Shown one piece after another: positions 1 through 8,948 of a stretch of 32,770 nucleotides of DNA. This DNA is from Blastocladiella britannica (lineage: Eukaryota > Blastocladiomycota > Blastocladiomycetes > Blastocladiales > Blastocladiaceae): contig MU624669.1 of the NCBI GenBank assembly GCA_025349905.2, positions 1-32,770 of the forward strand, in the 5' to 3' direction. Made by a program: the position numbers and the translations under genes. How positions within the stretch are numbered: the stretch's first letter is position 1; each line of letters starts with the position of its first letter. The notes under the pieces are model-generated. The model did no database searches. It was not told where the DNA came from and was given only the letters and a program-made list of their open reading frames with translations.

Positions 1-25
1 CTTGGCACTCGCATAAAGTAGCAGT

Positions 26-961
26 ATGGCCGCCATCGAATTCACCGCCCGCCTCGCCGAGAGCCTGCGTGTCCGCGGCCTCGACTTGACGGTGCCGTTT
101 GCAGTCCAGGTGTACAACGCAGCCGTCCCGTCCGCATTTGCCCTGCCCACGTTTGGCCACGGCCGCACGCTGGGCATCCTGGTCGCCAACTCGCGCGCGC
201 TGTGGCCGGCGTTTACAACCTTCGTCCGCGCCCACCCGGACCACGTGCGCGAGTCCAACCCGCTCGATCGCTACGTCACGCTCATGGTGGACCAGGCGCT
301 CGCCGACGCGCGCGCTGGGTGTTCGGTTGCTTTGGAGACCGCCGCTGAGATCCGACACTCGTGGGAGACGGCGCCGGGACGCATGGTCGCCATTCAGCGG
401 CTGTGCACAGTCTCGGGTCTGGCGGCGCTGGACGAGGCATCGCACTTGTGCGTGCACGCCGAGTTTGGGCCTTGGATTGCATTGCGCACTGCCAGTACGT
501 GTGTCTCCTTTCCATTTGAGTGAATTGAGCACATCTCAATATTTTGGAGCTCTTCAGTCGTGCTTCATCTGCCCATGCCGCCGGAACTGGAGCGTCCCGC
601 CGCCGTCAACCCAGTGCCACCCGTCCTCGTCCCGTACTTGACGCGGATCTTGCACCGACTGGTCCCGCCCGGCACGCATTACCATATGCAAGTTCAGTCT
701 GATCGTGACGACGACAAGAACCCAGACACGCTGGAGGGGCTCAACGAGTACAGCCTTGCTCTGATTGCCGAAAATGACGCGCGGGCAGCACGGAACGACC
801 CCGCCAGCTGGCGCGATTGGCTTCTGATGCGCGATCTGGCTGCGAGCTGGATGGGCCGGTCGCGCGCCATGGCCGCACGGTACACGGACGAGGCGCTGCA
901 GTATCACTATACAAAGGAGACGATCATTCTTGCTGGAATCATCAACGGTGGCGGCCGTTAA
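26..961 (+). CDS. cblC/MMACHC-like cobalamin-processing protein
   Basis: Two exons, 26-494 and 558-961, around a 63-bp GTACGT...CAG intron; 290 aa against 282 in human MMACHC. The family binds cobalamins and removes the upper ligand by decyanation or dealkylation, feeding methionine synthase and methylmalonyl-CoA mutase in animals. Seen here: an N-terminal block matching human (VQVYNAAVPSAFALP, then NPLDRYV), a CVHAEFGPWIALR segment matching human CIHPRFGGWFAIR, and, after the splice, IVLHLPMPPELERP, which continues the human VVLLPGIEVPDLPPRKP region. Near the C-terminus SWRDWLLMRD matches HWRDWTYRD. The junction restores this alignment across a phase-1 intron. The human AAHVAG histidine aligns with Thr128. 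The Pro-rich tail of mammalian MMACHC is absent. The stop codon (959-961) lies one base from the stop of the convergent gene. The family call is confident; activity is inferred. Confidence 0.85.
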
Positions 962-962
962 C

Positions 963-3106
963 TTAATACATTTCCGAGTCGTCCAGCGCGAGCTCGCCTT
1001 CTTCTTCCTCTTCTTCCTCTTCTTCCTGTCCTTGGTGCGCGTCGGTAACGGCGTCTACTCCATCGTCATCGGTTTCAACGTCGTCAGCGTCGGAGCCGCC
1101 GTCAACGTCCATTTCCGAACCACCATCACCAGCAGCAGCGGCAGCGGGAGGATTCGCCCAGTCGTCCTCAGGCGACCACACGAGTCCCTGGTCAAAGAAC
1201 CGGTTATTGCAAATGAACCGCACGCACTGCAGGAGCTGCGAGTGCTCGTTGCGTTGCTCGCGGTCCACCAGCCGCGCCAGCAGTGGCAGCCGTGCCCCAC
1301 GGCCCGCGTACATGCCCGGTGCGCTCGAGACCGCCGCCGGTAACAACAACCGCGATGTGGCTGCGCGGTCCCGCTGCTGCTCGTCACGGCGCGTCTGCAT
1401 CGCCTTGGCATCGTCTGAGGCCAAGTACGTTGCCACCAAGTCGGCATCGTGGCTGTAGTGGCACGAGGACCCGAATCGGCAGGTGCCCGAGTGCGCAAAC
1501 TTGTGGCACACGTTGGGTGGCCGCTGCGCCGATTGATGAACGGTGTCGGTCCGTGGCCGCTTGGTCGAGTGCTCTTCGGGACCGGCCTCGTCGTCGCTAT
1601 CATCTTCGTCGCTATTGTCGTCCTCGTCGTTGTCGCGGCGGTCAGAGGCGGAGGGAGGAGACGAGTCCAGGTCACGAGCGCCGCGCTTCTGACCGCCTTG
1701 CGATTGCTGCGACGGCGGCTGTTTGCGCACCAGCTCGCCGCGCGCCGCACGGTTCTGCTGCTCCTGCGCTTTCCGGGCAATGTTGGCGTCGGTCGGGTAC
1801 CGCCGCTTGCGGTCCTGGATCCACTTGGCCAGTTCCTCGGGGGTGTCGATCCGGATGGTTCCCGGCGGCAAGTCCGCGGCCGTCTTGCCACTTGCGGCCC
1901 TACATAACACATTAATTTTTCTCCTTGTCAAAATCACCAAAAAAATAGGGAAGGATGGAATGGCAAACGCACGACATGCTGATCCCGTGCACCTCGTCCC
2001 TGTGCATGCGCACCACGCGGCCGGACCCTTCAAACCCGCACTCGGAGCACCGCTCGTGCTTGCTGGCGTGCGCCATCATCCGGCCGCGGTCCTCAAACGA
2101 CTTGCCGCACGGCTCGCACCGCAAGGTGTCTGTTGACGTGGCCATGGACGTGGGGGCCGCCATGGATGGTAACGGCGCCGCGAGCATGTGCGGTGGTGGT
2201 GGGGGTGGCGGTGGAAGCGTTGCAATTCCGCGACCAGCCAGCATCATACCTGGCGCTCCCGGCGCGCTCGACGGTCCCACAGGGTGATGGTCCGTTGGAC
2301 CGGTGCTGGACTTGCTTCCAATGACACGAAGCAGGGCCCAGCCAGTCGCGGACGGCGGCGACCAAGACGGTTGCGCCGAAGATGCCGCCGCGGCCGCTGC
2401 CGCATTGTCATTGTCCCACTGGCGGCGCATGCGCTCGCGTTTCTGGCGCTGCGAGGGCTCATCTGACTTTGGGTAGGCCATGGCGCCATACGCTGGGACC
2501 GGTGCATAGGATCGGGGTTCCTGGTATTGCTGCTGCGGTTGCTGCTGTTGTACAGGCTGCGGCGGTGGTGGTGGTGCACCGGAAGCAAACGCGAGAAGCG
2601 CCGCCGCTAGAGGGTTGCCTGCTTGCTGTTGCTGTTGCTGCTGAAGGCCAGTGCTCTGGACCTGCTGCTGTTGCTGCTGTGCGGCCTGGATCTGAGTGAA
2701 ATATACGCCGTGTGAGTCTCATTGCAACACAGACGATCAATCTGCGCGCCAGGGCAAGTACCTGCTGCAAGAGAGCCATCAACGGCTGTACGCCAGCCGC
2801 TTGCTGTTGCTGCTGTTGCTGCTGTTGCTGTTGAATCTGCTGTTGTTGCTGCTGCTGTTGCTGTTGATTTGCCAAAGCCAATTGCTGGGCCTGCTGGAGC
2901 ATGGCCAGCTTTTGCATCTCGACCTGGAGCTGCAGCTGCTGCACTTGCAGTTGCATTGCCGAGAGCGGGTTTGGTGTTCCATGAGGCTGAGAAACGGGTA
3001 TCGAGGTTGCGCTACTGGCAGTAGCGGCAGGTCGGCGCGGATCTGCAGGAGCACCTGCTTGCTGCTGCTGTGGTGCGCCAAGGGACCAGTGTGGTTGGTG
3101 GTTCAT
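963..3106 (-). CDS. NUFIP1-like box C/D snoRNP assembly factor
   Basis: Exons in transcript order are 3106-2762, 2691-1973 and 1899-963 (666 aa). The introns are 70 and 73 bp. The second uses a GTGCGT donor at 1972, the choice that gives matching phase. NUFIP1 (yeast Rsa1) scaffolds assembly of box C/D snoRNPs in the nucleus. Visible: a Gln-rich N-terminus (tract near residues 80-105); a C2H2 finger with C307, C310, H323, H327, followed at once by a second C/C/H/H set (C330, C333, H345, H350); then the NUFIP core TIRIDTPEELAKWIQDRK and YPT, matching human LDTPEEIAKWREERRKNYPT; an acidic stretch; a CCCH finger (C486, C495, C501, H505, spacing 8-5-3); and the C-terminal block LLQCVRFICNNRFF, matching human ILQCVRYIIKKDFF. 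An acidic tail ends the protein. The start at 3106 is the first in-frame ATG after an AT-rich leader. Confidence 0.85.
2801..2866 (-). repeat. CAG/CAA polyglutamine tract
   Basis: Twenty-two codons of mixed CAG and CAA encode ten Gln, one Ile and eleven Gln in the first exon of the NUFIP1-like gene. The mixed codons make it less slippage-prone than a pure CAG run. Further Gln runs flank it in both exons. Confidence 0.9.
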
Positions 3107-3414
3107 TTTCCGATTGAAAAATATTCAAAATTATGCGATAATTTTTCAAAATCGAAAAAAATTCCCACTGAATCACGCGCAAGGTTGCCAGACACCGGTT
3201 ACCCACTGGATCCAAGAGGAACGAAAAAACTCGCGGCCAAACAACATGAAGACACAAACTGAGTTCGACCCCTGGCGCTCGGACTATCTCCCTGGCGCAA
3301 CACGTCAACGCCAAATACGCGAGCCATTCAAATAGTCGGCGGCATTCCGGCCAACCATTCCATTTTTTAAAGTCCGCATCACACAACCCCACACCAAAAA
3401 GACACGACAAGACA
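3107..3414. promoter_or_regulatory. Divergent promoter between NUFIP1-like gene and Ala-rich orphan
   Basis: This 308-bp gap separates the minus-strand start at 3106 from the plus-strand start at 3415, so it should carry both promoters. The part next to the NUFIP1-like ATG is strikingly AT-rich for this window. No convincing TATAAA was seen. The plus-strand gene has an A/C-rich leader (roughly 3380-3414) ending directly at its ATG. No ORF of note lies here. Confidence 0.6.
3114..3149. promoter_or_regulatory. 9-bp AT-rich inverted repeat with RRPE-like core
   Basis: TTGAAAAAT at 3114-3122 is repeated in inverted orientation as ATTTTTCAA at 3141-3149, with 18 bp between. Read on the minus strand, 3148-3140 is TGAAAAATT, which resembles the RRPE element (TGAAAAATTT) of yeast ribosome-biogenesis promoters. 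It sits 8 to 43 bp upstream of the NUFIP1-like ATG, a gene of that regulon class. Regulatory function is inference. Confidence 0.35.
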
Positions 3415-4191
3415 ATGACCTCCTCCACCACCGACGCTCCTTCCTACTCTGGCGGCTATTCGCTGCACGTTGATGCCGAGGGCAACGTGATTGCCACCTC
3501 GCCGTCGGGCGACGTGCTGTACACGGGCCCCGTCACCGAGCTCCCAGCCGAGCTCCGCCCTGCCACGGCCGCTGCTTCCGCAGCTGCTGCACCTGCTCCA
3601 GAAGCAGCGACGCTCGCTCCCCCAACCTACGAGACGTTGGACCACCACGCCAGCTCATCTGCTGCCGCCGCTGCTGCTGCTCCGGAAAAGTCCAAGTCCC
3701 CCGCAGACAAGGAGGATCTACCCCCGGCCGAGGGCATGCGTGCTGCCGCATCCGAGGTGGCAATGGAAGTAGTCAAGCTGCAGAGCGACAAGTCGGTGCC
3801 CACAATCATCCGCAAGCCGATCGGCGGCCTGCTCAAGTTGGTGCACAATGTGCTGCTGTTGACGGCCACCGCCATTGACAAGGCCGAGCGCGACGGGCCC
3901 GACGCGCCGATCGACCCGGCACTTCCGCAAGTCACGGTCACGCCGCTCACCAAGAACGAGAAGAAGAAGGGACACGGCGGCGACGGGTGCCATGCGTCGC
4001 TCAAGGACGGCAAAAACAAGGGCGAAGTGGTGATCATGACGGACAGCGTCAGCATCAAGTTCAAGACCGCCGGGGATATCTTCAAGGCGGCCAAGCTGGC
4101 GTGGGATATGCCGTACGAGCCTATTGCACCCGTCACTGCTAGTGCTGCGATCACGGCCGTCCCTGCCGAGGACGAGGTGTCTAAGAACTGA
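3415..4191 (+). CDS. Ala-rich orphan protein, 258 aa
   Basis: Single exon. The ATG has A at -3 and follows an A/C-rich leader. I do not recognise a family. The first 45 residues look folded (alternating GYSLHVDAEGNVIATSPSGD, possibly a short beta meander). They are followed by an Ala/Pro low-complexity linker to about residue 110. Next is a helical stretch at about 110-165 containing KSVPTIIRKPIGGLLKLVHN, then a Lys-rich segment, and a C-terminal region GEVVIMTDSVSIKFKTAGD. No signal peptide or clear membrane span is present, though the VHNVLLLTATA part is hydrophobic. Codon use is like that of the neighbours (G/C-ending codons), which supports real coding. It could be a lineage-specific cytosolic or membrane-peripheral protein. 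Confidence 0.6.
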   Translation: MTSSTTDAPSYSGGYSLHVDAEGNVIATSPSGDVLYTGPVTELPAELRPATAAASAAAAPAPEAATLAPPTYETLDHHASSSAAAAAAAPEKSKSPADKEDLPPAEGMRAAASEVAMEVVKLQSDKSVPTIIRKPIGGLLKLVHNVLLLTATAIDKAERDGPDAPIDPALPQVTVTPLTKNEKKKGHGGDGCHASLKDGKNKGEVVIMTDSVSIKFKTAGDIFKAAKLAWDMPYEPIAPVTASAAITAVPAEDEVSKN

Positions 4192-4621
4192 CCGACGCCA
4201 ATGTAAATATTTTTACTGTTAATTCCAAAACTTGGGCGCCACAATCACCGACACCTTCCTGCAAGGGAAGGTCGCGAGTCGGGGATTTGGATATTCCGCC
4301 CCGCCGCCTCGCACAAACCAAAAACTTTTGCAGGGCCGACGACGCCGCGGTCGCTTCTTCAAAAAGGATTTGGTTGGCACTGGGGCCGCCAACCCTCTTT
4401 CACATTTCAAAAAAACACAAGAGATGCTTTTTCTGCCCGTCTCGCTAGTTTCGCCCGACTCGGGCGCGCGCACGCCCGTGACTTTGGTGGTAAAACCCTC
4501 CACTTCACCGACCAGCGCTCTTTTCCCGCACGACTGTGAAGTGCGCGTCCTTGCCGGCCATGATCTGGATGGTATGGTCCCATATTTCCAAAAAAAAAAA
4601 AAAAAGTTGGCGTCAAACTGA
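4192..4621. other. Intergenic region upstream of sphingosine kinase gene
   Basis: This 430-bp stretch between tandem plus-strand genes must hold the 3' end of the orphan and the kinase promoter. It contains an A15 homopolymer just before the leader of the kinase gene and several short A or T runs. Open frames on both strands here have no recognisable protein features. No tRNA cloverleaf or TATA box was seen. Confidence 0.5.
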
Positions 4622-6595
4622 ATGGCAACCAAACCTGCAGAAGGAGAAGACATCGCCAACGCATCTGCCATCACCACCTTCCCGTCGGCCATGGTCCTTG
4701 GCGTGCGTCATTTGCCGGCATCGGTACCCGCGACCGCGTTTCCGCGCACCACTTCGCGCCTGGAACCCATTGCGGCCCACTTTCCCGACCTGCAGCCATG
4801 CACGCCGTCGCCTTCACAACAGCAGCAGGAACTTGGGGATGCGCATGATCGCGCCGCTGAAAGTGTCCGCATTGCCGTGTTCTTGCTGCGGCACGTGGAA
4901 CCGCGCCCCGTGATCGACCACCGCCAGAGCCGGCTCGAATCGTGGGTGTTTGAGTGCAAGTCCGCGGACGATGCCGCGGGCGCCATCGATCAGTTGGCGA
5001 CAGCGTTCAAGCTGCCCACGACCCGCCGGCTGCTCCTGGTCATCAACCCGTTCTCAGGCCGCAAACGCGGTGGCCGTGTCGCAAAGTCGGTCGTGATTCC
5101 CGCTCTGCGTATCGCCGGGACGCATTTGATTGATGGTACTCCATTTATCTCATTCTATGAAATGGAAAAGTGAGCTGACCAAATATTGGACTAGTCGTCG
5201 AGACCACGGGTCCAGCGCACGCGACCGAGCTGGCGCAAACGACAGATATCGGGCGGTACGAGGGCGCAATGCTGGTCGGCGGTGACGGAATCGTGCACGA
5301 GTACCTGAACGGTTTTTTAGCGCGCGTCGACTGGACGCCCGCGCTATCGCGCCAGGTACCGATTGCGCACGTTGCCGCCGGATCAGGAAACGGGCTAGCG
5401 GCGTCATTCAACGCCATGTGCCCGGCCCGCACGGTTCTGTCGTCGCTGCGCGGGTGGACGGCGCCCATGGACATGATGGCAATGCAAATGGAGTCCACGG
5501 ACCCAGCGGTACCGGCGCCGCCACGCAAGTTCTTGCACCTGTCGTTCACATGGGCATACATGGCGGACGTGAACCTCGAGGCCGAGCCGTTGCGGTGGAT
5601 GGGCCCGATCCGGTTCGATGTCATGGCCGCGGTGCGGTTGCTGGCGTCGCGCGCGTACGGCGGGCGGATCGCGTACTTGCCTGCGCTCGAGGACGACGGT
5701 GATGAGGATGCCGATCCTGTCGCCGTGGACGACTCGGGGATCGCACCGTCTGCTGTCTCTGCTGGATCATCATCTTTGCCCAACGATGGTAATGGACCGC
5801 GCACCAAGTGGGTGCACCGCCCGCTGGCCGAAATTCTGGCACCCGAGTCCAACTGGAAGTCGCTTCCTGCCGCGCGTTACTTTTACTTGACTGCACACAA
5901 CGTACGTTCTCACCACGCCTGTTTGGAATTCATACTCAACCCCCCAAAAAAAAATATAGGTCCCACACCAAACCAGCAAATTCAACGCGGCACCGCATGC
6001 GCACCCGCACGATGGCGCGTTCGACGTGTGCCTGCTCGACAGCGACTGCAATCCGGCCAAGCTGGTACCCTTCCTCCTCGACCAGACTCGCGGCGCACAT
6101 GTCGGCGGTCCCGGCGTGCGGTACGAAAAGTGCCGCGGCCTTGTGATTATCCCACTGCATCCCGATGCGCGACCCGAGTTGTGGGAATCGCACGGCCCGC
6201 ACCACGATGCCGCGCCAGCTGGTGAGGACGAAAATGGAGGCGAAACCAAGCCGCCAGTACTCGCGACAATGTCGCCCGAGACCCACCGCAAGTGGCGCGC
6301 GACCATGCCGCACGGATCGATGGTTGCCGATGGCGAGGAAGCCACGTATGCGCCCGTCAAGATCGAGGCTATGCCGGGCTTGGTGTCGATCTTTGTCCCC
6401 AGCGACTGGAACCCGACCGCGTTCGCGCAGCATGCCCCCGCACGCAAATGGCTCGCGCCTCTGCATCGCATGAAGGGACATGCGGGCGGGGCGGCTGGGG
6501 CCGAGGCCGACGCGAACCGGCCGGTGGCTATGGCGGCTGCGGATGTGGCGTTCGGCGGCACGGCGATCCCGGTGGCGGCCGAGGAGTCCCGGTGA
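4622..6595 (+). CDS. Sphingosine / long-chain-base kinase (DAGK catalytic fold)
   Basis: Three exons, 4622-5135, 5195-5901 and 5960-6595; introns of 59 and 58 bp; 618 aa. The family phosphorylates sphingoid bases with ATP at membranes, giving sphingosine- or phytosphingosine-1-phosphate. Visible motifs are VINPFSGRKRGG (from residue 140, the nucleotide-fold entry), GGDGIVHEYLNG (200-211, the phosphate-binding loop and catalytic Asp), AAGSGNGLAAS (232-242), TSKFNAAP and DGAFDVCLLDS at the start of exon 3, and DGE (521-523) with the following PVKIEAMPG, the usual C-terminal nucleotide contact. The N-terminal part has the WVFECKS segment typical of Lcb4-like kinases. An acidic loop (about 345-375) interrupts the lipid-binding half. 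The plain DAG-kinase or ceramide-kinase alternatives are less likely given the DGE block and the N-terminal segment. Confidence 0.85.
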
Positions 6596-6916
6596 CTGGT
6601 ACGCCGGGGCACCAGGGGGATCCTTGGCTCCGGCACTGCTTGTATGGTGTGGCTTTTTGTTGGGGTTGGCGCGACGGTGGCAGCTATTGCCACAATGTGG
6701 ATCCGGCTGTGATCTTTTTTTTTCGTGTCTTTTTTCATTCCTTATTATAGACTGCAATATATAATGATCCCTTGATCCCTTGCACCAAGTACACTTCATA
6801 TATATTTTGACTTGCCTGGAGCCTTTCTTCTTCCGCATACATTGCAACTTTGGAGTTATCGCCAATCAAACAGTCAAGCAAAAAAAAAAAAAAATCAAAA
6901 AGTACCGGATCCAACC
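6596..6916. promoter_or_regulatory. Intergenic region and tyrosinase promoter
   Basis: A 321-bp gap between tandem plus-strand genes. It turns AT-rich after about 6705. It contains an ATATATAAT stretch near 6758, a tandem GATCCCTT repeat at about 6767-6782 and a second AT run (CATATATATTTT) near 6798, either of which could act as a TATA-like element. An A14 run lies just upstream of the tyrosinase leader. No RNA gene was recognised. Confidence 0.4.
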
Positions 6917-8266
6917 ATGAAGATCAAGATCCCCTCACTACTCTTGCTCATGACACTTATTGGACTGGTTCAGGCCGCCGGATCCACCCCGAAATCAACG
7001 CCGCCTCCGCTGCCGCCGGCCCAATCTTCTTCGTCGACTTCGGGTGCAAGTCCAACCAAATCGTCGACTACCACCAGCACGGCCACCACAACTAAAACTA
7101 CCATTGCAGCTCCCACTCCCACATTAACGGTACCTGACGCGTGTGGCGGCAAGTTGCGCCAACGCAAGGCGTTTTCGACTCTGACAGATGCCGAAAAGAA
7201 GGCTTATTCTGATGGAGTCTGGGCGGTACGTTTACAATAGAGATCAAATGGACCTGATCTCATCCCATCGAACAACGACAGATGAAGAAATCAGGAGAGT
7301 GGGATGCGTTCACGGTCAAGCACCGGTCGGGCATGAAGTGGCACATGACGACCCAGTTCCTGCCCATGCACCGTGCGATGCTCACGGAATTCGAGGCCGA
7401 GCTGCTCAAAGTCGCTCCAACTCTTTCTGGACTTCCCTTCTGTGCGACTCCTCCAACCTTCGCAATCAAAGGATGTTTCACTCACCCAACCAACGTGTAC
7501 AGGGGACGAGTTTGCCGACAGCAGCAACCCGCTCAAGTCCAAGGTGTTTGGGAACCCGGGCCTGGCCGCCATGGTCGCCGGTCCACTGGGCACGCCCTTT
7601 GCGGGACTCAAGGACGACAGCAACCAGCTGGTTGCGCGTGATCCGTGGTCGTCCGGTTCTGGATTATTTACGTGGATCCCGCAGGGCCAGGTGATGGCGG
7701 CGGCGCTCACTGCGTACAAGACGTTTGGGGAAATGTCGCATGCGATTGAACTCACCCCGCACAATGTGTACCACGGACTGGTCGGCGGGCATATGGGCGA
7801 CCCGTCCATCTCGCCCGCAGATCCGCTTTTCTACCTGCATCACGCGTACATTGACGCGTTGTGGGCCGGGTGGCAAGGATCAGCGGCGGCGCACACGACA
7901 GACCTGACTGTTCCCGGCACCTCGTCAGGCGACGTTCAAGTTCTCGCGACTGCGGGCACGGTGCTCTACGAAAAGCAGTACACCAACACCGACATGCTGT
8001 ATTACCGTCAGCGGCTGTGCTACGAATACGTGTTTCCAGCGACTCTGAGCCCCGCCCAGCGCGCGATGCGAGCCATGAAGGCGCTCAAGGACGTTGATGT
8101 ACTGACTGGCAGCAACACCAAAACGGATGCCTCGCAGCAGCAGCAGCAGCAGTCAGCTTCAGTTTTCACGACCGTGACCATGACCGCGACTGGGTCGACC
8201 ACAAATGACGGCAATAAGGAGACCATGGCCATGGAAATGACTACGACCACAACGACCCTTGTTGCC

Positions 8267-8303
<37 letters not shown>

Positions 8304-8713
8304 CGGACAGTACGCCGTTCCGCGCCGTGGACCCGGTCCCGATCTCGATCCTGAAGCAAATGATGCCTCAGGGCGACGAGATGATGATGACGATGCGCGT
8401 CAACGAGTGCGCGGTCGCGCTGAATGCGGCCGCTAAGCACCTGAACGACCAGGTGGCGGAGGCAGTAGCCAACGAAGGCGTGCCGGCTACGGTGGCGGTG
8501 GCACAGGTGGTAGACATGCACGACGTGCACGTCGAGGCGCGGGCGTACTTTGCCACCCAGGTCAAGGACGACTACCGGGACTCGGCAATTCCTGCTGTGC
8601 AGCAGCAGGCGGCGCTGGTGGCGACGTCACAGGGATCAGGGGCTGGGCAAGGGGCGGCGGGAGGTGCGGTGGCAATGTTGTCGGGGGCGGCGGTAGCGGC
8701 GCTTCTCCTCTGA
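6917..8713 (+). CDS. Secreted, probably GPI-anchored tyrosinase
   Basis: Three exons, 6917-7225, 7282-7441 and 7503-8713; introns of 56 and 61 bp; 559 aa. Type-3 copper enzymes hydroxylate monophenols and oxidise diphenols, as in melanin synthesis. A signal peptide (1 to about 20, MKIKIPSLLLLMTLIG) is followed by a Ser/Thr/Pro-rich linker to about residue 70. The CuA site has H117, H124 and H133 in WHMTTQFLPMHR. The second splice creates Trp157 and completes LPFWDEF, the LPYWDW-type motif. CuB has H243 and H247 (PHNVYH) and H270 (DPLFYLHH). Beyond the catalytic core are a Gln run, a 12-Asn run and a long helical tail. The extreme C-terminus (small residues, then about 15 hydrophobic ones ending AALLL) looks like a GPI-attachment signal. 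Catechol oxidase activity cannot be excluded. Confidence 0.9.
8267..8302 (+). repeat. (AAC)12 microsatellite coding for Asn
   Basis: Twelve perfect AAC codons inside the tyrosinase reading frame encode a 12-residue asparagine run. The perfect repeat suggests a length-variable locus. Confidence 0.95.
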
Positions 8714-8877
8714 GCTGAGTGCTCGTATACTTGTGTGGGTGTGTGGGTGTACTTTGTACGTGTGTCCGTTGAGTTCGAGTGTAAAATTCTATAAGATTGG
8801 GGTCGGCCATGCCCGATCCGTTTTCAATTATATATATATATTTTTTTCGCCATCTTCTCATTCACTACCGCCCAGCG

Positions 8878-8885
8878 TATAAAAG
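8878..8885 (+). promoter_or_regulatory. TATA box of the low-complexity orphan gene
   Basis: TATAAAAG is a full consensus TATA box, 63 bp upstream of the ATG at 8949. A separate TA-repeat run lies at about 8828-8840, closer to the tyrosinase 3' end. Confidence 0.55.
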
Positions 8886-8948
8886 TCATTCGTCCACATC
8901 GGTCCCCCCCCCTGTTGTCCATACAAAAGTCACAAATAATAACAAATA

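Noticed and set aside
1968..1969. GTTTGC donor for the second NUFIP1-like intron.
   Set aside because: Phase does not match the downstream exon. GTGCGT at 1972 does.
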